Shown piece after piece: positions 26,101 through 31,951 of a DNA stretch of 64,000 nucleotides. The translations under genes were made by a program, and so were the position numbers. The DNA is from Thereva unica (lineage: Eukaryota; Arthropoda; Insecta; Diptera; Therevidae). The stretch spans positions 5,940,501-6,004,500 of the forward strand of contig OX465282.1 of NCBI GenBank assembly GCA_949987705.1, read 5' to 3'. The first letter of the stretch is position 1; every line of letters starts with the position of its first letter. The notes under the pieces are model-generated. The model had not been told where the DNA came from and ran no database searches. It was given only the letters and a program-made list of their open reading frames with translations.

Positions 26101-26191
26101 TGAAACATTACGACTCTTTACATGCATGGAATGCCCCAACAATTATCCATGGATCTTAGATCCAACTGGTGATGGTTTCTCAGTTAAGTAA
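5946..26191 (+). CDS. verm: Chitin deacetylase 2 (vermiform), six exons with alternative exon 3
   Basis: Secreted chitin deacetylase-like protein that modifies or binds chitin in tracheal lumen and cuticle. CDS joins 5946-5997, 17585-17723, either 20469-20599 (form A) or 21282-21394 (form B), 24821-24970 and 25038-26191; all junctions are GT/AG and in phase, giving 541 or 535 residues, the usual length for this group. Residues 1-20 form a signal peptide, followed by a dibasic RVKR site. A chitin-binding peritrophin-A domain spans about 41-104 and an LDLa domain about 122-157. The polysaccharide deacetylase domain follows, with TFNGA at 204-208, RAPY at 307-310, YDAS at 329-332 and LNFH at 428-431. 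The N-G in the first motif (family usual D-D) and the alternative exon 3 both mark the CDA2/vermiform lineage rather than serpentine. Introns are packed with transposon relics. Confidence 0.95.
5998..7840 (+). other. verm intron 1, first part
   Basis: AT-rich intron sequence with long homopolymer runs. No ORF of interest and no clear element boundaries. Confidence 0.5.
7841..7925 (-). repeat. Interspersed repeat, GGCGCACGCC core (copy 1)
   Basis: Inverse copy of 14880-14968: both carry a word close to GGTGCGCCTCGCTGCA and, about 20 bases away, a TGGCGTGCGCCAAAAC block. Divergence is moderate. Family unknown; no coding capacity. Confidence 0.6.
8400..9240 (-). pseudogene. Tc1/mariner-superfamily (DDE) transposase relic
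   Basis: Minus-strand reading gives pieces typical of insect IS630/Tc1/mariner transposases that end in a DDE_3 catalytic region. A DNVWFQQ block lies near 8745, followed by LTCHTANETT, then WSPRSFDLTSLDLFLW near 8610-8660 and an ENVYVNK block near 8590. Weak similarity continues upstream to about 9240. Frameshifts and stops break it throughout. The second catalytic Asp block is damaged (the QQDGA block reads QQ-LT), so it cannot be active. Confidence 0.72.
9241..10858. other. verm intron 1, unassigned repeat-like sequence
   Basis: No gene or clear transposon recognised. 10640-10800 is rich in TTGAGTTGA-like words, a low-complexity stretch probably derived from a repeat. Confidence 0.45.
10859..11580 (-). 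mobile_element. Non-LTR retrotransposon relic, RNase H and C-terminal region
   Basis: Read on the minus strand, 11460-11380 gives a TVTLQWVLAHEY then NEKADELARM segment, the RNase H region of I/R1/Jockey-type LINEs. It is followed by an ITMGHWPIAH then YNTYCCSYDEEQ segment (11230-11140), the Cys-rich region after RNase H. The closing FLRYI block near 11010 fits the C-terminus. Several frameshifts are present. Confidence 0.75.
11616..11788. mobile_element. Foldback MITE with CGA/GAC-rich inverted repeats
   Basis: Both ends carry the inverted repeat AAGGAAGTGTCTTATCGG, extending inwards through GACGCAGAGTCGA and then degenerate copies of GACGAGAGT-like words, so nearly the whole 173 bp can fold. 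No coding capacity. A target-site duplication could not be fixed; the flanks are T-rich. Confidence 0.8.
11789..12784. other. verm intron 1, no feature recognised
   Basis: AT-rich sequence. The minus-strand open frame at 12134-12460 is hydrophobic low-complexity translation of T-rich DNA and is not considered a gene. Confidence 0.5.
13140..13890 (+). repeat. Tandem array of about 118-bp units
   Basis: The word GGATGTCCAC recurs at 13253, 13371, 13489 (variant), 13607, 13703 and 13822, giving spacings of 118, 118, 118, 96 and 119. Each unit also has an ATGCACTGTC block, a CCCCATTTCACCC block and a GGGGATGAATTTCGAAAAAT block. A first degenerate unit starts near 13140. The units starting at 13489 and 13607 are almost identical, so that duplication is recent. 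Confidence 0.92.
14081..14113 (+). repeat. (ACAG)n microsatellite
   Basis: About eight ACAG units in a row, inside the right end of the element at 12785-14146. Confidence 0.97.
14147..14879. other. verm intron 1, unassigned
   Basis: No recognised gene or element. Short open frames on both strands have no family signature. Confidence 0.45.
14880..14968 (+). repeat. Interspersed repeat, GGCGCACGCC core (copy 2)
   Basis: Inverse copy of 7841-7925, with TTTTGGCGCACGCCATT and AGCGAGGCGCACCG words. Family unknown. Confidence 0.6.
15236..15641 (-). pseudogene. PIF1-like helicase C-terminal fragment (Helitron or related)
   Basis: Minus-strand translation in two overlapping frames gives a GFPNSIKIGVGSRIILRKNI segment, the usual 'property of argument-bearing' PIF1 helicase segment with the pattern (I)xVGxRVMLRxNI. 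It is followed by MVGDIRNIVW and a LPQVLFVEFND block, as in the 2B region of PIF1-like helicases carried by Helitrons. The two parts are joined across a frameshift near 15410. Upstream helicase motifs are not found, so it is truncated. Confidence 0.7.
15642..15850 (-). repeat. Dispersed repeat family D (copy 1)
   Basis: Shares a segment with 45320-45480 and more weakly with 19680-19830. On the minus strand all three can be read as a KVDQxGQ...LSID-like string. Being next to the PIF1-like relic here suggests it may be part of the same kind of element. Function unknown. Confidence 0.5.
15851..16639. other. verm intron 1, unassigned
   Basis: No recognisable ORF or terminal repeats; the higher GC content suggests transposon-derived sequence. 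Confidence 0.4.
16640..16935. repeat. Dispersed repeat family C (copy 1)
   Basis: Contains GGGCATGGGTCGAGGCCACA, a TAGTGACTCTAACTTCCTCA block and a TTCAGTCGTTCAG block, in the same order as copies at 20010-20215 and 22258-22480. Its end (CTCCTAAGCTT) resembles the 3' tails of the retroelements ending near 19430 and 49170. Confidence 0.7.
16936..17584 (+). other. verm intron 1, 3' part
   Basis: AT-rich sequence with a strong polypyrimidine tract before the exon 2 acceptor at 17584. The open frame at 17095-17346 is low complexity and rejected. Confidence 0.6.
17585..17723 (+). CDS. verm: verm exon 2 (first half of chitin-binding domain)
   Basis: Preceded by a polypyrimidine tract and TTTGCAG; ends at TTAG before GTATGG. 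It encodes the acidic linker after the signal peptide and the start of the peritrophin-A domain (the EELCQDRPG segment and a second Cys). It exits in phase 2, which exon 3a and exon 3b both accept. Confidence 0.93.
18267..18509 (-). mobile_element. R1-clade LINE relic (RT thumb region)
   Basis: Minus-strand open frame reads VLISKPKNVETVKL, then KPVLRYLGVF, the segment after the catalytic YADD motif of R1-like elements (the pattern KTEAVLIS...YLGV). Short and without the catalytic site. It lies in verm intron 2. Confidence 0.65.
18530..18610. repeat. Dispersed repeat family C (partial copy)
   Basis: A short stretch with GTGGGTCAAGCCCCACGGAA and GAGGTTCCAC words matches the start of the family C unit. 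Confidence 0.5.
18800..19440 (+). mobile_element. Non-LTR retrotransposon relic, 3' end
   Basis: 19130-19320 reads as MRTFFSRTLQFRISF then RTTRLWNCL and FKRKVHRHL, the conserved C-terminus of Jockey/CR1-like reverse transcriptase ORFs. The following 3' region (GCACCATGGCACGGACTAGT, then CTCCTAAGCTT) resembles the tails at 16900 and 49100-49170. Upstream reading to about 18800 is broken by stops. Confidence 0.7.
19680..19830 (-). repeat. Dispersed repeat family D (copy 2)
   Basis: Shares TCACCATCCT, TTCCGATTCCGGT and GTCAACGCTAAGG-like words, in the same order, with 45330-45450 and 15760-15900. No intact ORF. Confidence 0.45.
20010..20215. repeat. Dispersed repeat family C (copy 2, partly tandem)
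   Basis: Two GGTCGAGCC-CCACRC-type words about 145 bp apart (near 20020 and 20165) flank a TAGTGACACTAACTTCCTCC block. Ends 250 bp before verm exon 3a. Confidence 0.7.
20469..20599 (+). CDS. verm: verm exon 3a (alternative)
   Basis: 131 bp, acceptor after AATTAG and donor GTAAGT. It encodes the second half of the peritrophin-A chitin-binding domain with Cys at 65, 81, 94 and 103 of form A, including the CDWK motif. It is paralogous to exon 3b, about 680 bp downstream, and longer by six residues near the start. Entry phase 2 and exit phase 1 are the same as for 3b. Confidence 0.93.
21053..21262 (+). repeat. (AAAT)n simple repeats between the alternative exons
   Basis: Three short AAAT/AATA tracts (21053-21075, about 21131-21158, 21240-21260); the last sits about 20 bp before the exon 3b acceptor. 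Most likely length-variable. Confidence 0.9.
21282..21394 (+). CDS. verm: verm exon 3b (alternative)
   Basis: 113 bp, acceptor after TCTGAAG and donor GTAAGT. It encodes a second version of the chitin-binding half-domain (CTRSGLKQIQCPSG, then CDWK). Cysteine spacing is kept relative to exon 3a while most non-Cys positions differ at the start. Known CDA2 genes of beetles and flies carry the same pair of alternative exons. Confidence 0.92.
22258..22480. repeat. Dispersed repeat family C (copy 3, partly tandem)
   Basis: The word GGGCATGAGTCGAAGCCACA occurs at about 22266 and 22433, 167 bp apart, enclosing the same blocks as in 16640-16870. Located in verm intron 3. Confidence 0.72.
22481..24820. 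other. verm intron 3, unassigned repeat-rich part
   Basis: Contains GC-richer patches (22.5-24.4 kb) that look transposon-derived. I found no RT, transposase or terminal repeats. Short open frames have no recognisable domain. The last 250 bp are an AT-rich lead into exon 4. Confidence 0.45.
24821..24970 (+). CDS. verm: verm exon 4 (LDLa domain)
   Basis: Encodes one complete low-density-lipoprotein-receptor class A module with six Cys and the closing DCKDESDE calcium-binding motif. The acceptor is weak (AATCAAAAAG after a T tract) but is the only one that keeps phase. Donor is GTAAGT. Confidence 0.92.
25038..26191 (+). CDS. verm: verm exon 5 (deacetylase domain and stop)
   Basis: Last coding exon, acceptor TTTACAG, stop TAA at 26189. 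It encodes the whole NodB-like polysaccharide deacetylase domain and a conserved Cys-rich C-terminus. An AATAAA signal lies about 50 bp after the stop at 26241-26246. Confidence 0.95.
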
Positions 26192-27345
26192 ACTATCATT
26201 GTATAAAGTAGTTCCACCGAGAGTCTGATATATTAAACAAAATAAATAAAAAAAAAGAACAAAAAATGAAAATATATTAATTTCCTTTCTCTCTAAAAAA
26301 ATTTTCTTAACTATTATCCTTCTTTCTTAACTTCAAACTTTATTATTATTACTCTTATTATTATTATTATAATTCTATATAAAAGGACACTGAATTTTTA
26401 TAAAATCTAGTCTGTCCGATCCAAAAAAAAATTAATATTCTTCTATTTAAAAAAAAAACAAACATCGCCATTTTTTTTACTTTTTTTATTTCTAAATCAA
26501 ACTTTACTTCTTTAACTTTTTTTATACTTTTAATTTTAACTTCATTCCTTTAAAATATTACAAAAAAACAAAGCCCCCTATCTTGTTTTTATTATTTCAC
26601 TCTTCTTCCTTAAAAACAAAAAAAAATATAGTTTAAAAAAACTTAATTTCTTACAAATTAAAAAATTTTCTATTTAAAAACAAAAAAAAAATAAAATTGT
26701 TCCAAAAAATCTCTTTGTAAAATATTTCATTTTTTTTCCAAAAAAACACTGTTTTTTCTTGTAAGATATAAAATAATAATAATAAATATTTTTATTAAAA
26801 AAAAAATATTTAAATAAATAAATAAAAAAAAAAGTGAGAAGACAAACTATACATGAGTTTCTGCGTCGTTTTAGTGATATCTGTGTAATTAAGAAGCAAT
26901 AATTATGATGAAATGAAAATGTTAATGTTATTTTTTTTAAAAATGATGAAATTTTAAATAAAAACAAACAAAAAAAATATTGAAAAAATACAAAATACAA
27001 TTTTTTTATTTAACAACTTCGCCCGCATGAAAAGATATAACACAGTATTATATCCTAATCTATAAGTTCCTGGGGCTTCAAGTCATTGATGTGGTAGCAA
27101 GGGGGTGCTTTCGTAAAGGCAAATGGTGCACTTGCACCGGGCGCGATTTCAGAAAATAAGTGTTTCCGTGACTTCATTTTCATATAGTAAAAATATTTAG
27201 TTGATGTTGATTGAAAAGATTGGGATGCATACGCGACAAGTTATATTATAACCTTCTGCCACTAGACAGTGTGATGTATATAACAATAGCATTCACTGAA
27301 ACCTGACTCCATGAAGGCATTCTTAATGCAGAACTCTTCGGTTCC
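26192..27345 (+). other. 3' flank of verm
   Basis: Very AT-rich. AATAAA occurs at 26241-26246 and again shortly after, so the mRNA probably ends within about 100 bp of the stop. The minus-strand frame 26674-27000 is low-complexity T-rich translation and rejected. Confidence 0.6.
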
Positions 27346-27349
27346 TCCT

Positions 27350-27545
27350 ACCAGAGCTTGTTGCTGTTAAAATTTCCTTATCAAAAATTAATCTCTTTCT
27401 GCTGTGCTGGTATATCCCACCAGAGTGATAAGCACTCTTGGCGATGGAGGTAAAAATCTCTATGATATTCTCATTTCTTGTGTTGATCATATCTTGAGTA
27501 TGATGGACACTGGGGATGAGTTACTTCTTCTTGGGGACTTTTATT
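27350..27545 (+). mobile_element. LINE endonuclease fragment (Jockey/CR1-like)
   Basis: Reads as SCVDHILSMMDTGDE then LLLGDF, part of the apurinic-type endonuclease of Jockey/CR1 elements. The last 60 bp are a near copy of 29663-29720. The sequence diverges after GGGACTTT, so this is a separate truncated copy or one side of a duplication. Confidence 0.65.
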
Positions 27546-27839
27546 TAGCGACTTATTTTATTTGTTGACGTGTGCGAGACGGAAACACAGCTTTCAGTCG
27601 GTGGCTTGAAAGAAGCAAATAAGTCCCAGCCAGTTGGCTTTCCCATAGTGCCAAACGGTTCCTTTAGGAACTGGTATGTTGGTGGCAGACGATGTATATG
27701 GGAAATGAGCACTTACTAGGATGTGATTAGAACTGCCACGGGTTCGTGTACACGTCATACAGGTGTGCACGTGTTCTTATCCTACGCTTGTAAAAACACT
27801 TTTCGTCTTGTTCTTGGGGTATTTAACCCCAATCACTTG

Positions 27840-27985
27840 CAGATCGCCGGCAGGCCATGCCCTTACAAGCCAGGTCGGCAAGCACAGCAAGGCCACATTA
27901 CTCAGTCTAACAGAGGGATGCAGACTTGAGGCAACCACCTGGCAGGCCGTGGACTGTCGGTCGCCTCATGATTCCCCACAGTTAG
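27840..27985. repeat. Dispersed repeat family E (copy 1)
   Basis: GC-rich segment matching 44563-44690: GCCTTACAAG-like, CCCAGTCTRACNGAGGGATG-like and GATTCCCYAC-like blocks in the same order. A weaker match lies at 32610-32700. Open frames here are not considered genes. Confidence 0.6.
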
Positions 27986-28370
27986 TGTTGGGTAGAACAC
28001 CATTATGAAATAAGTTTGTAAGAGGTGCCTCTTTTTTCGTTTGAGCCAGTACAATAACATACTTCAATTGAGGCGAGTTGCCAAATGCCAAAATGACAAA
28101 AACAAGCAAATGTAATAAATGTCTCTCCAGTACGTATTTACAATCTCACCTCGCTTTATTGATCTCGTCACATGCTTATATAGCAGTAGGGCATTTTTTT
28201 TTGAACAGGGACATTTAAAAAAATTGAGGCCTCAGTACAATTTACCATCGTGTCTACCCACAGCCAGGAGACTGGAGAAAAACACCAGCCAGGTCAGCGA
28301 TAATCAAAAGCAGGGCTTCGAGCATCAATTGCAACAAATCAAAATTCCTTCTTGATATGGCATTCAGAGA

Positions 28371-29238
28371 GGGTGAAAACATAGTGGAGCGGCGAGGCTA
28401 GAGTGTAGCGGGGAGCGTAGCTGTGAGGTTTTAGACCCCCGATGGTAGCGGGGCTCGACACGGACATAGTGGAGCGGCGAGCGTAGCGTGGCAAGCCAAG
28501 AGGTTTGAGTAATCTTTAGTCAGCAAAATGTCGTCGGACAGTGATGACGATATGTTATACGAGAGCAGTGCGCTTAAAACCGTTACAGTTGTAGGCGGCT
28601 TTAGATCATGTGCAGTGCACCCCTTGAATTCAAATCGCAGGGAATTGGGAGAGTTCCACCACCTTTTTACACAGTTAAAACAATATCCGGACCGCTTTTT
28701 CCAATACGCAAGAATGGAGTACAGTACGTTTGAGTATATATTAAACCTGATCTCTCCTCATATGGAGGTGCAATATACGAAAGCAGCCGATTGAATATGA
28801 TGAGAAGCTACTTGGGTGGTCAAGGGGGGGTCATATTTTTCCAAATCTGACCCCTCTTTTTTACTTTTAAAAACAAGTTATTGTAGACTTAAATTTTACC
28901 TTAGTAGATTACTTACCAAATTTACCATAGTATATCACTTTGCTTCCAGGACAGTAATAAGAAACACAATTTTTAAACCAAAACAAGTCATTTTATTGAC
29001 TTGAATTAACATAGAATTACTCAAATTCTCGGTTCGACCAGCAAGGCTCGACTGAACCCTCTACATAAAGAAATCTATGTAGAATTCACAATCGGAGAGG
29101 GTAGAGGGTCGCCGCCGGAACCAGCGCCACTCCACGCTCCACTATGTTTTGGCGCGTTTGGTACGTGTATTATTTTCAACCCACTCAGCTACGCTCCCCG
29201 CTACACTCTAGCCTCGCCGCTCCACTATGTTTTCACCC
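28371..29238 (+). mobile_element. PIF/Harbinger-type DNA transposon, internally deleted
   Basis: 868 bp with near-perfect terminal inverted repeats of about 53 bp starting GGGTGAAAACATAGTGGAGC. A 3-bp AGA lies on both sides (28368-28370 and 29239-29241), as expected for the 3-bp target duplications of this superfamily. The interior has an intact transposase N-terminus (28528-28794) but lacks the DDE catalytic domain. Further sub-terminal copies of the CATAGTGGAGCGGCGAG word occur near 28468 and 29140. Confidence 0.88.
28528..28794 (+). pseudogene. Harbinger transposase N-terminal fragment
   Basis: 88-residue frame beginning MSSDSDDDMLYES. It holds an ELGEFHHLFTQLKQYPDRFF segment followed by QYARMEYSTFEYILNLI, the N-terminal region of Harbinger/HARBI1-like transposases. 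It stops before the DDE domain. It lies inside the terminal repeats of the element at 28371-29238, so the element cannot mobilise itself. Confidence 0.82.
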
Positions 29239-29436
29239 AGAGGCAAGATAAGCGTTTCCAATTAGTCATACAGTTTGTATTATACTTTAACTTTCATTAT
29301 ATTATGTTCTTTTTCCAAAGTTGTAAAAAGCAGAAGTAAATATGATAAAGTTAATTAGAAATAATGCCTTTAAATTGTATTTGCCGAAACCAAACGTTAA
29401 ACGGAAAAGGTCAAGGAGCATCTGCATCCAGAAAGT

Positions 29437-29657
29437 GGCCCCTGTGCTGAAAGTCGAGTCGTGATTCGTGACAAATCCTTTGAGTTGAATAAAGGGACGT
29501 TTTAGTCTAATTCCGATTTTCACAACAAAGGTCTAGATTGGAAGTGCTAAGCTGAGTTTAGCACCATATGCTGAGAGTCGTAATTCGACTGAAACGTCAC
29601 TCCCTTCAACTCAAACGACTTGTCACGAATCACGACTCGACTTTCAGCACAGGGGCC
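29437..29657. mobile_element. Foldback MITE starting GGCCCCTGTGCTGAAAGTCG
   Basis: 221 bp. The inverted repeat begins at the outermost base on both sides and extends through GTCGAGTCGTGATTCGTGACA and CTTTGAGTTGAA-like blocks, about 80 bp per arm. An AGT trinucleotide lies on both sides (29434-29436, 29658-29660). A fragment with the same terminus (CCCTGTGCTGAAAGTCGA) is at 55188-55206. No coding capacity. Confidence 0.85.
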
Positions 29658-29659
29658 AG

Positions 29660-31230
29660 TATCATATCTTGAGTATGATGGACACTGGCGATGAGTTACT
29701 TCTCCTTGGGGACTTTAATTTACCCAATATTCAGTGGGTATCGGATGAAGAGGACGATAACTACCTCCCCTCAGGCAACCTGAATTCTAAGGAGTCCTGT
29801 TTTCTTAATTCTTTATTTTCGATTGGCTTGAATGAAATGAGCGGTGTATCTAACGTTTCGCGGAGGCAGTTAGATCTTGTATTCTTTACTGACTCAGTCA
29901 ATATGACCGTCGAACCCAGTCCATTAGTCAGGCCCGTGCGGACGGGGGTGGGGGGGGGGGTTGGTTTGGGGGTTCGAACCCCTCCCATGGGGACCCTTTA
30001 CCCAAAAAATTCATTTAACTATGAAACACTCAATGAAGAGTTATGTATGCAATTATTTGCACCATACGAGGTGTGACAATTAAGTAATGAGACTGATTAT
30101 ATTATTATATTGCCGCGATTGTGGTAACCCTGCGACCTTGAAATTCCCTTTCCCTTCTCTCGGCATCCTTCCCCTCTCCATTTATATATTTGCCATCGCT
30201 CTAGCTTGTTTAGTTCGCCTGCTCTGTCGTGTTGAGTAAACGTGTGTTCGTGGTGCTCGTCACGAAACCAAATACGGCCTCTGTTGTGGTTCCAGTCTTA
30301 CTTAGCTGATAGGACCTACTAAGTTCCTTTTCGTGGTTCCAAATCAGTAACCATTGAAGCGACATCCGGTGTCCCGCAAGGTAGTCATCTTGGCCCTCTT
30401 CTGTTTATCTTATCAATTGATGACATTTCTCCCTTGCTAAGACACTGTAGAATATTGATTTACGCTGATGACATCAAATTGTACTGTCACATAAAGAGTA
30501 TTGAGGATTGCAAACTTTTGTAAGTTGACTTGACACCTTTTACTCTTGGTGTGCTAACAACAACCTGGTTCTTAATATTAGTAAATGTGAAGTCATAACT
30601 TTTAGTAGGAGACGTGAACCTATAATTTTTAACTTCACCTTTTCTGATGAGGGTATCCCACGTGTTAATTTTGTTAAAGATCTCGGGATTAGATTTGATA
30701 GTAAGCTGGAGTTTTCCGCTCACATCAACTATGTCTCTTCCAGAAGTAGTTTAGTCCTGGGTTTTATAAAAAGGTGGTCCAAAGAATTTAATAACCTCTT
30801 GATCACTAAACCCCTTTACATTTCTCTTGTTAGACCATTACTCGAATATGCGTCCCAGGTTTGGTCTCCTCATTACAATTCGCATGTTAGAACTATTGAA
30901 TCTGTGCAACGAAGGTTTGTTCGATTCGCACTGAATCATCTTCCTTGGGAAAACCCAATAGTTCTTCCATCATATGAATCCCGGCTTAAATTACTCAACT
31001 TAAGCTCTCTTCATAAGCGTCGTGAGGTGGTCGATGTTGATCTGAACGAGCTGTTTGATTGCTTAATTGTTTCTGGAGCTGCACGATTTGCGTCATATCC
31101 TACAAAAGTCTTGTGGCTTGAGCTAGCTTTTGAATGTTCGTTATCGGGACAGGGGTTCATCATGAGGCGAATGAACCAAACTGATGTATAGTTCGCTGTG
31201 CCCGTTTATTTTCAATAAAAGCCCTACAGA
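29660..31230 (+). mobile_element. Jockey/CR1-like non-LTR retrotransposon relic
   Basis: The endonuclease part (29669-29940) reads LLLGDFNLPNIQWV then RRQLDLVFF. The reverse transcriptase part (30360-30490) reads SGVPQGSHLGPLLF then LIYADDIKLY, the catalytic motif. The C-terminal open frame 30799-31191 (130 residues) reads LVRPLLEYASQVWSPH and LSSLHKRREVVDVD, standard for the end of this ORF. Between endonuclease and RT about 300 bp diverge and several frameshifts occur, so it is a defective copy. Confidence 0.88.
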
Positions 31231-31718
31231 AAAATATCCGATACGAAAGCGAAGGTATCAATCAAGATCAAAGCATGCTAGTCTTCACCAACATAAGGTC
31301 AATATCACAAGAAGTTCTTGGGTTGCAAATAGAGACTTTTATTATAAAATCCTTTAATTAGTATAAAAAATAAATTTATTTCTTTATAATATTTTATTCA
31401 AGACACTATTAGTTATTATACCAAAAAATAATTAAATTCAGTTGTAAATAAACTTTTTCAATTAATTTCTCAGGTTACTGAAATAGTTTTTGTTTGAAAA
31501 AAAAACGTTTTTCAAATATATAGGTACTATATTAAATATCTTCTTTTCCCCCTGATGCAAATCTTTTGCTCTTCATAGTGATCTAAGTTAATTAAAATAT
31601 CTCTAATTTCTTATGGAATAACTTGAAAAACTCCATAACTTCAACATGCTTGCATGCATGCTTTTCACGAGCCTACACAGTAAATGTTTTAAAAATCAAA
31701 AGAAACTTAATAATAAAT

Positions 31719-31951
31719 TTATTCGAATGCTGTATCCACCGTGTAACATTCACTTTGAGCTGTAGAAGGTCTATGGCCAAATAATTGCAAAAGAAATGCC
31801 TGCTCATTTCTTTGCATTTTCTCTTGCCATTTCTGGTCTTCTTTTTGTAATTTATCTAGAGAATTCACTACAGTCTGGGTTTCTTCTTTTATTGCAGTTT
31901 TAATTTCTTGTGTCATAGTTTTTACAACCGATTGATAGCTGGTATTTTTTC
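31719..31951 (-). CDS. Myb/SANT-like gene, exon 3
   Basis: Acceptor ATAATACAG. Encodes a helical, charged tail (LDKLQKEDQKWQEKMQRNEQ) and stop. Confidence 0.78.

Noticed and set aside
26674..27000. 108-residue minus-strand ORF
   Set aside because: Composed of Phe, Lys and Tyr runs from homopolymer tracts in the verm 3' flank.
28528..28794. Domesticated Harbinger (HARBI1-like) host gene
   Set aside because: The frame lies within intact terminal repeats and lacks the DDE domain, so it is a deleted transposon.
30799..31191. 130-residue ORF as an independent gene
   Set aside because: Its segments are the standard C-terminus of a Jockey/CR1-like RT, continuous with the RT relic upstream.
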